A stretch of 64,000 bases of DNA from Streptomyces sp. NBC_01408 (GCF_026340255.1 NZ_JAPEPJ010000003.1:558001-622000); one strand, 5' to 3'; shown: positions 17,568 to 28,835, counted from the stretch's first letter. Numbers and translations are program-made. Notes: generated by a model not told the origin, from the sequence alone.

Positions 17568-19556
17568 CTACCCGCCCAGCTGGAGCGCATCGGCGGCCTC
17601 CTCCACCATGCCCAGGCCGAGCCTGCTGATCCGGACGGCGAACGGCTCCCCCGAGACCCGCAGGCCCGACAGGCGCAGCGCGCCGAGGGGCGCCCCGGGC
17701 AGGGGCACGAGGGCGACGGTGCCCGCGGGGGCGTCGGGGCGGATCCCCGCCAGGGCGGCCAGTACATGGATCCCGGCCGCCGCGGCCACCGCGGCGGGGC
17801 GGCAGGCCGCCGGATGCGGGAGCGGGGCGCTGCCCGCGGTCCGCTGCTCGGCCGCGAACATCTCCGGCAGCCGGTACCCGAAGGCCTCCGCCGCGTCGAG
17901 CAGCCCCCGGACCAGGGTCGCTGCCTCCTTCTCGAAGCCGCCCTGGGCCAGGCCAGCCACCGCCACGGCACTCTCGTACGCGCGCACCGAGCCGGAGCGG
18001 TGGCCGAAGGGGTTGTGGCCGGGCTCCCGCGCCGCCATGCTCCGCAGCCCCCATCCGGAGTCCATGCCGGGGGCCCCGAGCAGCCGGGCGAGCTGCTCGG
18101 TGCGGGCCCTGTCCAGCAGCCCCTGGGCGAGCCGGCCACCGCCGATCAGGCCGGTGTCGAGCAGGTGGGCGGCGGCCCCCGTCAGCCGGGGCAGCGGGCG
18201 CCCGTCGGGATGCAGGGCGGCGGCGGGCCGGCCGCCGTCGGGGCCGTCGATCCAGAACCCGGCCCGGAACCGCTCCCGCAGTACCGCCGCGCGGTCCCGC
18301 CATTCCTCGGCGCCCTCCAGGCCGCAGCCGTCGAGCAGCTCGGCTCCGAGCAGCGCGGCCCGGTGGGCGTGGGCCTGGGTCTCGCAGCGCCTCGGCCCGG
18401 GGTCCGGGTCGGCCAGGAAGCCGTCCTCCCCGAGGGCGCCGCGCAGCCAGCCGAGGCACCGCTGGGCGGCCGGGAGCAGCCGGGCCACCTCGTCCTCGGG
18501 CAGCCCCCAGAGCCGGGCCTCGGCGAGCACCGCGGGGAAGGCGAGCGTCGCCTCGGTGCCGGTGCATCCCGGCGGGAGCTGTGGGCCCGCCCCGCGCAGC
18601 GGTCCCGGGATCATCCCGGCGTCGGGGCCGCGCCCGTCCCTCTGGAGGCGGCCCAGGACGCGCAGGGTGGCCGCGGCCAGCCCGGTCCCGAGCGGAAGTG
18701 CCATCCTGGCGGCCCACAGCGATTCCGCGGGGGCCAGCCCGAGCCGCCACGGCACGCCCGCCGCCGCGTAGGCGTCGGCCTGGTCCCCCGGGTCCCTCAG
18801 CAGCAGCGCGCCCAGGTCCTCAAGGCTGGTGCGGAACCATCTCTCGGCCCTCGGGTCGTCCGCTTCGGCGCGGGCGTCGGCCAGGGGATTGGCCACCTGC
18901 CCGGCCGGAGCCCGGGCGGTGCGGTCCTGCGTGGTCCGCAACTCGATGGTGCGGGACTCCCCGGGTGCCAGTTCGAGCTGCCAGCGCAGCAGCCCGGCGG
19001 AGGCCAGCGCATCGTCGGGGGCCGGCTCGGCCACGGTGACGGCCTGGATCTCCCCGGTGCTCCAGCGCAGCCCGGCGGCATGCACCGAGGCGGGCAGTTC
19101 GGGCCCGGCCAGCCCTGCCGCCACCGCGGCCAGCTCGGCCAGGTCGGTGCCCAGGGAGACCTCCACGGGGAGGCGTAGCGGACGGGCGGTGAAGCTGCGC
19201 AGGGTGATCCGCTCGGTCCCGTCGGCGTGCCGGATCCGCTCCACTCCGATGTCGGGATCCGGGCCCGGTTCGGCTCCGGTGCGGACCGTCGCGGTGAAGG
19301 CGGCCCGGTCGGCGCCGAGGCTACGCCCCTGCACCGCGACCGGGTCCCGGCCGCCGACGCGCAGGACGCACCGGGAGAGCAGCCTGCGCCCCGAGCGGTA
19401 GATGCCTTCGATTCCCCGCCCGGTCAGCTGGCCGTGTTCGGGCGAGATCACCAGGCAGGGCGCGGCGAGACAGATGACGGCGCCGTGCACGGGCGGCAAC
19501 TCGGGCCTGCGGGCGGCGGGTACGCCGGGTGGGCGGGAGGGTGCGGGGTGAGACAT
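17568..19556 (-). CDS. Glycogen debranching enzyme-like protein
   Basis: This 662-residue protein starts at ATG 19556 (MSHPAPSRPPGVPAARRPEL). The N-terminal ~250 residues match the bis-type N-terminal domain of glycogen debranching proteins (GRGIEGIYRSGRRLLSRCVL, VGGRDPVAVQGRSL, GTERITLRSFTARP). The remainder resembles an amylo-alpha-1,6-glucosidase (alpha/alpha)6 barrel, with GMDSGWGLRSMA, NPFGHRSGSVRAYESAVA and GYRLPEMF. Family members cleave or bind branched alpha-glucans; such genes are common in actinobacteria and are mostly uncharacterised. The catalytic acid residues cannot be pinned down by eye. It is probably a single gene, with 206 bp to the DUF4192 gene upstream. Confidence 0.85.
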   Translation of the reverse strand: MSHPAPSRPPGVPAARRPELPPVHGAVICLAAPCLVISPEHGQLTGRGIEGIYRSGRRLLSRCVLRVGGRDPVAVQGRSLGADRAAFTATVRTGAEPGPDPDIGVERIRHADGTERITLRSFTARPLRLPVEVSLGTDLAELAAVAAGLAGPELPASVHAAGLRWSTGEIQAVTVAEPAPDDALASAGLLRWQLELAPGESRTIELRTTQDRTARAPAGQVANPLADARAEADDPRAERWFRTSLEDLGALLLRDPGDQADAYAAAGVPWRLGLAPAESLWAARMALPLGTGLAAATLRVLGRLQRDGRGPDAGMIPGPLRGAGPQLPPGCTGTEATLAFPAVLAEARLWGLPEDEVARLLPAAQRCLGWLRGALGEDGFLADPDPGPRRCETQAHAHRAALLGAELLDGCGLEGAEEWRDRAAVLRERFRAGFWIDGPDGGRPAAALHPDGRPLPRLTGAAAHLLDTGLIGGGRLAQGLLDRARTEQLARLLGAPGMDSGWGLRSMAAREPGHNPFGHRSGSVRAYESAVAVAGLAQGGFEKEAATLVRGLLDAAEAFGYRLPEMFAAEQRTAGSAPLPHPAACRPAAVAAAAGIHVLAALAGIRPDAPAGTVALVPLPGAPLGALRLSGLRVSGEPFAVRISRLGLGMVEEAADALQLGG

Positions 19557-19762
19557 GCGTCGCCTTGTCTGCGCTCCGGTCGGTTCAGCTGGGCGGCGGC
19601 GCGGCCGGGCCCCCACCACCCCCCAGCTGAACGCCCCCACCCCCGCCCGGGTCACGGGCCCCGGCCGGGCGTGCCCGGGGCGGAGCAAGCGCCGCAGAGC
19701 CGCGCCCAGGGCCCCGCGCCCCCGCCGCGGCGGGGTGTGCCGCCCAAGGGGCCGACGCGGGC

Positions 19763-21040
19763 TCACTGCTCGCTCCCCGTCGCACGGCGGACCTCACGGC
19801 GGGCACCCGTACGTCCCCGGCGGCCCGGAGGACGGGTGGCCGCGGCCCTGCGCCCCCGCCGGGGCTCGCGGCGCCGCCGCTCCTCGCGCAGGCACTCCCG
19901 CAGCCCCTCGGGGTCGATGCCCTCGTTGCAGGCGTGGTGGAGTAGTTGGGCGAAGCGGTACTCCGCGTCCGCCCGCAGGGCCATTCCGAAGGCGATCCGC
20001 GCGGTCGGCTCGTCCCCGGCGGACCAGGAGACCCAGCCCGCGAGGGTGAGGGGGGCCGCTGCATGCTCCCCGTAGGCCCCGACGCAGCGGCGGGCCAGGG
20101 CCCGCCACAGCCGCAGGGCCGGGGCGGCCTCCTCGTGCTCCATCCACTCGGCGGCGATGTCCCGGATCTCGCGGTCCTGGAGGCCGAGGATCAGTTCGGC
20201 GGCCTCGTCGTGGCCGAGCAGTGCGTCGTCCCACTCGTCGGCGCAGGGGCCCCCTTCGGCGGGCGGGGCGAGGGTCAGGCGCCGCATCAGGGCCCGGGCC
20301 AGCGTGATGGTCTGCGCGCCGACCTCCTCCCGGGTGACCCCGTCGAGGATCTTCGGCACCAGGGCGGCGGCCACCCGGTCCAGGGCCGATTCCATCTCCT
20401 CGGCCACGGCGCCGCGCAGTGGCGTCAGGCGGCCCTCGATCTCCTTGAGGGATCCCCGGACCTGGAGCCCCGCGAAGGTCGCCGCGGCGGCCAGCACCGA
20501 GGTGCCGACCGCGGCCAGCAGACGGCCTTCGGCCGGGCAGCAGCGCTCGTCGGGGCAGCTGTAGGACCAGTAGCGGCCGCCGGAGAGGCACAGGGCCTCC
20601 AGGACGGGCACGTCGAGCGCGCCGCAGGCCAGCCTGATCCGCTGGGCGAGCGGCCGCAGCCGGGTCATCACGCGCTGGCTGCTCTCGTCGTCGCGCGGGT
20701 CCTGGCAGAGGAAGACGACGATGCCGTCGGGCTTGCACCCACGCCGTTCGCTGCCCCGCACGAGGGTGTCGGCGACCTGCCGGGCGGTGTCCTCCCACTC
20801 CGCGGGGCTGGTGGGAATGCCGACCCGCAGGCGGCCGCCGAAACGGCCGCCTTCGCCGTGCACGGCGACCATGACGAGGGAGTCGGTGGGGTGGAAGCCG
20901 AGCATGTAGGGCAGCGCGTCGGCCAGTTCGGCCGGGCTGCGCAGGGTGATCTGCGGGTCGGTGGCGGATCCGGACCCGGTGACGGAGGGCCGGTCGGAGG
21001 GACGGTCGGACGGAGTGCGTGATGCGTGGTTGTTCGTCAT
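19763..21040 (-). CDS. DUF4192 family protein
   Basis: The 425-residue protein starts at ATG 21040 (MTNNHASRTPSDRPSDRPSV). The family hallmark is near residue 40: ITLRSPAELADALPYMLGFH, then PTDSLVMVAV. The central region has Cys-rich CPDERCCPAEG, and the end has RIAFGMALRADAEYRFAQLL typical of DUF4192 C-termini. The last ~45 residues are extremely Arg-rich. No enzymatic activity is established for the family, which is largely restricted to Actinobacteria. It shares strand with the flanking genes but has more than 200 bp on either side, so it is likely transcribed alone. Confidence 0.88.
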   Translation of the reverse strand: MTNNHASRTPSDRPSDRPSVTGSGSATDPQITLRSPAELADALPYMLGFHPTDSLVMVAVHGEGGRFGGRLRVGIPTSPAEWEDTARQVADTLVRGSERRGCKPDGIVVFLCQDPRDDESSQRVMTRLRPLAQRIRLACGALDVPVLEALCLSGGRYWSYSCPDERCCPAEGRLLAAVGTSVLAAAATFAGLQVRGSLKEIEGRLTPLRGAVAEEMESALDRVAAALVPKILDGVTREEVGAQTITLARALMRRLTLAPPAEGGPCADEWDDALLGHDEAAELILGLQDREIRDIAAEWMEHEEAAPALRLWRALARRCVGAYGEHAAAPLTLAGWVSWSAGDEPTARIAFGMALRADAEYRFAQLLHHACNEGIDPEGLRECLREERRRREPRRGRRAAATRPPGRRGRTGARREVRRATGSEQ

Positions 21041-21077
21041 GTCCCGAAGGTCCCGCGCATGATCGGATCCGGAAACC

Positions 21078-21113
21078 CCTGTGGATAACTGTTGACGCTT
21101 CAATGTCCACAGG
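21078..21113. promoter_or_regulatory. Inverted pair of DnaA-box-like sequences
   Basis: TGTGGATAA (21080-21088, complement TTATCCACA) and ATGTCCACA (21103-21111) sit in opposite orientation inside an 8-bp inverted repeat, CCTGTGGA (21078-21085) and TCCACAGG (21106-21113), about 40-70 bp upstream of the DUF4192 start. The first is a perfect classical DnaA box and the second is one base off the Streptomyces form TTGTCCACA. It could be a DnaA-controlled promoter or a chance hairpin. Confidence 0.4.
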
Positions 21114-21256
21114 CGCAGAACGACCACGGGCCCAGAACGCTATACAGGCTCAGAACGACATGGACGCGCTGTCACAGACACGCGCCGTCACCGGCGCCGG
21201 AGCAGGCGCCGACACCGGCTTCGCACCGGCCTGAGCAGGCGACCGGCCCCGCCGTC

Positions 21257-23425
<2,169 letters not shown>

Positions 23426-23928
23426 GCAACCCGATGGCACGGACAATCAGCCAACTCACCCAACGTGACACTCCGCTCACGCACACAGCGCGGAGGCCGG
23501 GCGGAAGCCGCTGCCCCGGACGCGGCCCGCACGAGGGCTCCACCGGGCCTCGACCGCGCCCCCGGCCCTGGGAGAAACGCTGGCGCGGGCAGCGGGGCCG
23601 GCGCTTCCCGCAGACGGCCGGCGGAGAGAGGACGGACCCTCTCCGTTGCCGCCGACTGCTCCGACGGTAAGGCGCGAAGGGGGTCTTACCGCTGGTGCCG
23701 GCACTCCGGCCATGGCCGGATGCGTCATATCCGGTGTGGCGGGGCAAGGATATGAAAGGCATACCGGCGAATTCCGGTCGGCGGCGTCAATTGCTCGTTG
23801 CCGCATCCTCCGGAGCCCGCGAGAATCGGAGTGCTCCCGCTCGGTTCCCCGGCCTTCTCCCGGGCGCGCCGCGGCGCGCCCACACTCCAGCCGTGCCCGT
23901 CCGCGGGCGTGTACCCGAAGGGAGGACC
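23426..23928. other. Divergent intergenic region, no supported gene
   Basis: This 503-bp gap separates recQ (minus) from the gene at 23929 (plus). Several open frames cross it but show no plausible protein, ribosome site or domain. The stretch 23720-23800 is less GC-rich and has a small near-palindrome around ACCGGCGAATTCCGGT (23764-23779); it is the likeliest place for the plus-strand promoter. Confidence 0.45.
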
Positions 23929-24558
23929 GTGACCTTCGGATCCGCCCCGCCCTCGACCACGTCCCTGAGAACGGTCCCCGGCGGCGCCCACCGGCACGGC
24001 CGACGGTTGGAGCCCGCCGAGTGGACGGCCGCGGGCATCCCGCTCCTGCGCGATCCGCGCGAGATCGTCAGCGGGCTGCACTCCCGGCACAACCCCGTCC
24101 CGTCCACCGCAGTGATCGCCGTCCTCGGCCCGGAGGACCGGCTGGTGGCGAGCGCCTCCTTCGTGCAGCGGTCGGCGTCGGCCGACGGCTGGGACTACCG
24201 CAACGCCCTGCTGTCCCGGCTGCGCCGGGTCCTCCCGCACGACCTGCGGCGGCGGACCCCGGTGCGCACGGCGGTGCTGCTCTACTGCCGCGAAGGCGAC
24301 GAGCAGTGGACCGAGGAGGACGGGGCCTGGATGTGGGGGCTCCGGGACGCCTGCACCCTGCACGGGCTGCGCTGCGGCGCGTACATCACACTCACCCGCG
24401 AAGGCTGGCAGGTGCTGGGCGAGGGCCGGGGCGGGCGCAGGCCCAGCTCCCACTCGCGGCCCCCGCGCCTCGGCGAGAGCACGGCGGAATACGCCCCCTT
24501 CGCCCTTCACACCGGCGGCGGCGCGGCCGAGGCCCTGCGCCGAACCGCCGCGCGCTGA
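23929..24558 (+). CDS. Conserved-looking protein of unknown function
   Basis: This 209-residue protein starts at GTG 23929 (VTFGSAPPSTTSLRTVPGG) behind a strong GGGAGG site. The upstream open frame (to 23695) has no such site. It is hydrophilic with no signal or membrane segment. The central region, about residues 60-175, looks like a folded alpha/beta domain (TAVIAVLGPEDRLVASASFV, RTAVLLYCREGDEQW, LHGLRCGAYITLTREGWQVL). The alternating strands recall a small hydrolase or JAB/RadC-like core, but no metal-binding motif is visible, so I assign no function. The tail is Pro/Arg-rich. Confidence 0.7.
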   Translation: MTFGSAPPSTTSLRTVPGGAHRHGRRLEPAEWTAAGIPLLRDPREIVSGLHSRHNPVPSTAVIAVLGPEDRLVASASFVQRSASADGWDYRNALLSRLRRVLPHDLRRRTPVRTAVLLYCREGDEQWTEEDGAWMWGLRDACTLHGLRCGAYITLTREGWQVLGEGRGGRRPSSHSRPPRLGESTAEYAPFALHTGGGAAEALRRTAAR

Positions 24559-24647
24559 GGCCCGTACGAGGGTCACCGCTCTCACGGCAGGCCTCGCGGC
24601 CGTACGCCCGGTCGAGCGTACGGCGGATCAGGCCTCGGGCTTCAGCG

Positions 24648-24664
24648 GGGCCGGCTCACGGCCC
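24648..24664. terminator. Possible hairpin between convergent genes
   Basis: GGGCCG (24648-24653) and CGGCCC (24659-24664) form a 6-bp stem with a 5-nt loop, between the plus-strand unknown gene and the minus-strand gene ending at 24698. It is weak compared with other terminators here. Confidence 0.35.
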
Positions 24665-24697
24665 GCCCCGCCCCTCGCCCGCGCCGGGTACGGGTCG

Positions 24698-25363
24698 TCA
24701 GACGCCCGCGCCCAGCACGGAGTTGATCTGCTGCGGGTCGCCGCACACGATCAGCAGCGCACCGGCGCGCGCGAGCGCGACCGGCAGCGCGTCGGCCATC
24801 GCGTCGGCCGTTCCGCCGTTGGCCGCGAAGACCACGACGGGACGGCCCGCGGCACGCTGGACCTGCGCCGCGTCCGCGTAGAAGACGTCGTCCCCGGCGT
24901 CGTGCAGGGCCCAGTAGGCGGCCTCGCCGAAGGACAGTTCGTGCGCGGCCCACGGGTGCGGGTCGCCGGCGGTCAGCACCAGGATGTCGCCGGGCGCGCG
25001 CCCGGTGTCGAGCAGCAGGTCGACGGCCTCCTCGGCCGCGTCCAGCGCGCCCTCGACGGAAGCCGGGATCAGCTGGATCTGCGGCACCGCGGCCGAGACG
25101 GACGGCGCGGTGGGGGCTGCGGGAAGGGTTCCGGGGGAGGCCTGCGGTGCGCGCGGCGCGGGCGGTGCGGGCCTGGGGGCACCTCCCGCGCGGCTCGCCG
25201 CTGCGGGGGAGGGGCCGGGTCGCCCGGGCCGCGGTACGGCGACGGGACGCGGACCAGGTACAGGACGGGGGGTCTGCGCGGTGCGGCTCGCGGCCGGCGT
25301 GACGCGGGGACCCTGGGCACTCTCGTGAATCTGAGGCTCCTCGATGGCGGGGGTGAGAGGCAT
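24698..25363 (-). CDS. Unknown protein with SF1-helicase C-domain-like module
   Basis: This 221-residue protein starts at ATG 25363 (MPLTPAIEEPQIHESAQGPR). Residues 1-90 are Pro/Ala/Arg-rich and probably disordered. Residues about 95-221 (VEGALDAAEEAVDLLLDTG, PGDILVLTAGDPHPW, GDDVFYADAAQVQ, GRPVVVFAANGG, ARAGALLIVCGDPQQI) follow the order of strands in the C-terminal module of UvrD/RecB-type helicases, where LTTG..HP, DVFYGHVLGFKGLE and AVNG..LSRA..LVVVGD are usual. The ATP-binding N-terminal half is absent, so it cannot be a helicase by itself. It starts 59 bp after the rnhB stop and is likely in the same transcript. Function unknown. Confidence 0.75.
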   Translation of the reverse strand: MPLTPAIEEPQIHESAQGPRVTPAASRTAQTPRPVPGPRPVAVPRPGRPGPSPAAASRAGGAPRPAPPAPRAPQASPGTLPAAPTAPSVSAAVPQIQLIPASVEGALDAAEEAVDLLLDTGRAPGDILVLTAGDPHPWAAHELSFGEAAYWALHDAGDDVFYADAAQVQRAAGRPVVVFAANGGTADAMADALPVALARAGALLIVCGDPQQINSVLGAGV

Positions 25364-25422
25364 GAGTTGATTTCTATCAAACACCGGTACGAAACGTACC
25401 GGCCGGTGGCACGTGGGTGCGA

Positions 25423-26133
25423 TCAGAAATCGAAGCCGAGTTGGCCTCCGTTTTCCAGCTCCACCGCTTCCTCGCTGCGGCGTACCTTTTTGAGGTGACG
25501 CCACTGGGGCAGCGCGTCGAGGTAGGACCACGACAGCCGGTGGTACGGGGTTGGCCCTTGTTGCTCAAGTGCCGCCCGGTGCACGGGAGACGGGTATCCG
25601 GCATTGGCGGCGAAAGCGAAAGCCTCTATTCCGTCGCCCTGTTCACCGAGTTCGGCCATCATCCGGTCGCGCCGGACCTTGGCGATGACCGAGGCGGCCG
25701 CGACGGCGACGCAGGACTGATCGCCCTTGATCACCGTACGGACCCGCCAGGGCGTGCCGAGGTAGTCGTGCTTCCCGTCGAGGATCACCGCGTCGGGCCG
25801 CACCGGCAGCGACCCCAGGGCGCGCTCCGCGGCGAGCCGCAGGGCGGCGGTCATCCCGAGTTCGTCGATCTCCTCCGGGGAGGAGTGCCCGAGGGCGTAC
25901 GCGGTGACCCAGTCCTCCAGGACGCCGACGAGGGCATCGCGCCGCTTGACGGTAAGCAGTTTGGAGTCGGTGAGCCCGGCGGGCGGCCGGCGCAGACCGG
26001 TGATCGCCGCACACACGGTGACGGGACCGGCCCAGGCCCCTCGTCCGACTTCGTCGACCCCGGCGATGACCTTGGCGCCGGTGGTTGCACGGATGGAGCG
26101 TTCGACGGCGTGGGTGGGTGCTTCGTACGGCAT
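25423..26133 (-). CDS. rnhB: Ribonuclease HII
   Basis: This 236-residue protein starts at ATG 26133 ([20 protein letters not shown]). RNase HII removes ribonucleotides and RNA primers from RNA/DNA hybrids. The metal-binding residues are visible: Asp-Glu in [16 protein letters not shown], Asp in [12 protein letters not shown] and Asp in [25 protein letters not shown] and [10 protein letters not shown] are further family motifs. The length is normal, with a slightly longer C-terminus ([11 protein letters not shown]). It appears to lead a two-gene unit with the unknown protein at 24698. Confidence 0.95.
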   Translation of the reverse strand: MPYEAPTHAVERSIRATTGAKVIAGVDEVGRGAWAGPVTVCAAITGLRRPPAGLTDSKLLTVKRRDALVGVLEDWVTAYALGHSSPEEIDELGMTAALRLAAERALGSLPVRPDAVILDGKHDYLGTPWRVRTVIKGDQSCVAVAAASVIAKVRRDRMMAELGEQGDGIEAFAFAANAGYPSPVHRAALEQQGPTPYHRLSWSYLDALPQWRHLKKVRRSEEAVELENGGQLGFDF

Positions 26134-26481
26134 GGCGCCAGCAAGGTTACGCCGCCCCGCGCCGCCTGCACACCCCGGCCCGGCTCCGGCTTGCGCCGCA
26201 CCCCCGCGCCGCGCCTCTCCCCGGGTCCGCCGAGCGGCCGGTCCCGAGCGGCGACTGCCCTCGTCAGGCCCGGCGGCGCCCGGCCGGTACGGCGCTCCGC
26301 ATTCGCTCCCGCACACCCCGCTCGTCACGCGCAGAGCGCCGAAAGGACCCACTCGGCCGAGGACGACGGACGCCGAGGCAGGCACCTCAACTCTTCTCGC
26401 ACCTAGTGATTCACGGATCCTCAAGGCCGCAGAGCACCCCCGGACACCCCGGAAGGGGAGCCTCCGAAAGTCGGTCCGCAC
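26134..26481 (-). other. Region upstream of rnhB, no gene seen
   Basis: About 350 bp between rnhB and the hairpins at 26482. It must carry the rnhB promoter, but I see no convincing promoter elements, repeats or conserved reading frame. Confidence 0.4.
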
Positions 26482-26553
26482 ACACCCCCATCGCATCTGT
26501 GAAGCAGCATGCGATGGGGGTGTCCGGGCGTTCGTACCAGCCCGGACACCCCC
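26482..26553 (-). terminator. Two overlapping, mutually exclusive hairpins
   Basis: Hairpin A pairs ACACCCCCATCGCAT (26482-26496) with its exact complement (26509-26523), a 15-bp stem and 12-nt loop. Hairpin B pairs GGGGGTGTCCGGGC (26516-26529) with GCCCGGACACCCCC (26540-26553), a 14-bp stem and 10-nt loop. They share 26516-26523, so only one can form at a time. They begin 12 nt after the stop of the DUF4173-type gene and should terminate it. Their arrangement resembles a terminator/antiterminator pair. Confidence 0.8.
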
Positions 26554-26565
26554 CTTGTACTCGAA

Positions 26566-28602
26566 TCAGTGCTCGATGCGGCTTCCGAAGGCGCCCAGGC
26601 GCGAGCAGACCTCGTACGGGGCCGTCACCGGCCGTTCGCGCAGGATCGTCCGGGCCCGGTACTCGCCGAGGCTCATGGCGTACCAGGGCACCTGACCGGC
26701 CTTCGACAGTTCGTCGTTGATCCCGCGCAGGGCGCAGGACCGCAGGGGCTCCGGCAACCCGTCCAGGCCGGGCACCGCATCCGCAGACAGGGACTGGAAG
26801 TAGGCCAGGTCGATCTTGCCGTTCTCCTGGAAGCGGGCCACGTTGCGCTCGGCGACCATCCCGTCCGGGGACATCAGGCCGAAGACGAGAACGGCGGCCG
26901 CCGCGCTCCCGACGACCGCGCGCGGCAGCCAGCGCGCGCCGAACACCCCGGCCGCCGTGATCAGTACGATGACCAGCCCGAGCCACAGCTCCATGGCGGC
27001 CACCGACACCCGCAGCTGGGTCAGTCCGTACGCGTCCACGTAGAGGTCCATGCGGCGCAGCGCGGCGGCGACCACTACCAGCGTCAGCGCGCACAGCGCC
27101 CCGAGCACCACGCGGACGAAGCGCCGGTCACCGGCTCCGCCGCGCGGGGCCCAGCGCAGGGCGAGCGCGATCACCGCGAGGGTGAGCAGGGTGGCCCAGA
27201 GCAGCTGCCAGAAGCCCTGCCGGGCGTATTCGGCGTAGGTGAGGCCGGTGCTCTTCAGGACCTTGTCGTAGCCGCCGAACAGGACGGCGAGCTGTACGGC
27301 GTTGAAACCGGCGAAGAGCAGGTTGAGGAGGACGAGCGGAAGGGCCCATTCGAGGCGGGACCGCGACGTGCCGGGGGCCACCACGATGCGGTCCCAGCGC
27401 AGCGGGGCGGCGGCCGCCCGGGCGGCGGTCAGCGCGATGAGGGCGCCGAAGAGGAAGAGCACGGTGCGCAACGGCCCGTCCCCGACGGAGATATCGGGCG
27501 TCAGGTCTCCGAGCAGATCGGCGAAGGCGGCGTCGGCGGAGGCGAACAGCGCGCCGAAGAGCAGCAGCAGGGCCACGGCGACCGCCACCGCCTTGGCCAC
27601 GGGCAGCCAGCGGTCCTTGTTCACCCCGCTGCGCGAACGCAGCCCGGTCCAGGCCCAGCCGAGTCCGGACACGGCGGCGTCGACGAAGCCGAGCGGGCTG
27701 AGCAGGACCCCGGGCCAGGTCCGGCTGCCGTGGAGGGCAAGCGCGCCGAGCAGGGCCGTGGAAAGGATCGCGAGCGTGGACGGCCACGCGGAGTCCCGCA
27801 GGGCGGGGATGGCGAGGAGGGCGACGCAGCCGGCGACCCAGACGAGGGTCCAGGGCCTGGCGGTACGCCCGGCCGTACGGGCGGCGGCGTACGCGGCGGC
27901 CATGGCGGGCACCGCCGCGAGCAGCAGGCCGGGGCCCATGCCGTCGCCGAGCAGCAGGGCGAAGGCGAGGCCGGCGACGAGGACTGCAGCAAGGGTGGCG
28001 GTGTTGGCCGGGGCGGCCTCGGCAGGACGCACCAGCCGGGGCCACTCGGGCCCGGCAGCAGCCCGGGCGGCGGCCTGGGACCCGGCCCGCTGCCGCTGCT
28101 GCGCCTGCCAGGCCTGCCACGCGGCGGCATCAGCGGGCACCCCCGCCCCACCGGTCGCGGCGGCGGGCGCAGGAGCGGCGGCGGGAGCGGCAGCAGGCGC
28201 AGGGACGGGCCCGGTGGCGTCAACGGGCGCGGCACCGGCAGCAGGCGCGGGCGCAGAACCGGGAGCGGCAGCAGGCCCGGCACCAGCAGCAGGCGTAGGA
28301 GCGGCTCCTGGCGCAGCGACGGGCCCAGCAGCGTCAGCGGGCGCGGCACCGGCAGCAGCCTCGGCGGAGCCGGGGACGGCGGACACCGCGGCTGCACCCG
28401 GGGCGGCCTGCGCGGGCACAGAGGCCCCCGGGGCCGAAGCGTCCCGAGGGGCTTCCGGCGCGGTGGAGGACGGGACGGCAGCCGGCCCCGCCGGTTGCGC
28501 AGCCTTGCGGGCGTCCTGGTCCGTCTGGTCCGCCGCCTGGTCCCCACCCTGCCCCGCCTCGGCGGCCTCGGTGCCCTTCACCCCGTCAGCGTTCTCTGAC
28601 AT
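26566..28602 (-). CDS. DUF4173/DUF4153-type multi-pass membrane protein
   Basis: This 678-residue protein starts at ATG 28602 (MSENADGVKGTEAAEAGQGG) with GGGGAGGGG 7 nt upstream. Residues 1-190 are almost only Ala, Pro, Gly and Ala-rich repeats, predicted disordered and cytoplasmic. From about 200 there are 11-13 hydrophobic segments, with family-like stretches FASADAAFADLLGDL, FAGFNAVQLAVLFGGYD and TYAEYARQGFWQLLWATLL. A C-terminal soluble part (ERNVARFQENGKIDLAYFQS) follows. DUF4173/4153 proteins are widespread membrane proteins without established function. The TYAEYARQGF motif is the clearest family mark. Monocistronic with its own strong terminator. Confidence 0.85.
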   Translation of the reverse strand: MSENADGVKGTEAAEAGQGGDQAADQTDQDARKAAQPAGPAAVPSSTAPEAPRDASAPGASVPAQAAPGAAAVSAVPGSAEAAAGAAPADAAGPVAAPGAAPTPAAGAGPAAAPGSAPAPAAGAAPVDATGPVPAPAAAPAAAPAPAAATGGAGVPADAAAWQAWQAQQRQRAGSQAAARAAAGPEWPRLVRPAEAAPANTATLAAVLVAGLAFALLLGDGMGPGLLLAAVPAMAAAYAAARTAGRTARPWTLVWVAGCVALLAIPALRDSAWPSTLAILSTALLGALALHGSRTWPGVLLSPLGFVDAAVSGLGWAWTGLRSRSGVNKDRWLPVAKAVAVAVALLLLFGALFASADAAFADLLGDLTPDISVGDGPLRTVLFLFGALIALTAARAAAAPLRWDRIVVAPGTSRSRLEWALPLVLLNLLFAGFNAVQLAVLFGGYDKVLKSTGLTYAEYARQGFWQLLWATLLTLAVIALALRWAPRGGAGDRRFVRVVLGALCALTLVVVAAALRRMDLYVDAYGLTQLRVSVAAMELWLGLVIVLITAAGVFGARWLPRAVVGSAAAAVLVFGLMSPDGMVAERNVARFQENGKIDLAYFQSLSADAVPGLDGLPEPLRSCALRGINDELSKAGQVPWYAMSLGEYRARTILRERPVTAPYEVCSRLGAFGSRIEH

Positions 28603-28806
28603 CGGGTTCCCCTCCCCTGTCGGCCGCCCCCGGCATTCCGGTGGAGGCGGCGAAGCGGACAGAGTAGGCCCGTGACGTGCGGTTTCTACCAAGGGCGAGG
28701 GCCCCTGTGGCAGGACCGTGACAATCTGAACGGCCCATGTCGCCCAGCTGCGCACGACCCGGCCGCACAGCACCCACGCCCCATCCCGAACCCGGGCACG
28801 AACCCG

Positions 28807-28826
28807 GTCCGGGCACAGGCCCGGAC
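28807..28826 (-). terminator. Hairpin terminator after ADP-ribosylglycohydrolase gene
   Basis: GTCCGGGC (28807-28814) and GCCCGGAC (28819-28826) form a perfect 8-bp stem with a 4-nt loop, beginning 9 nt after the stop codon. Confidence 0.65.
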
Positions 28827-28835
28827 ACGTCGGGC

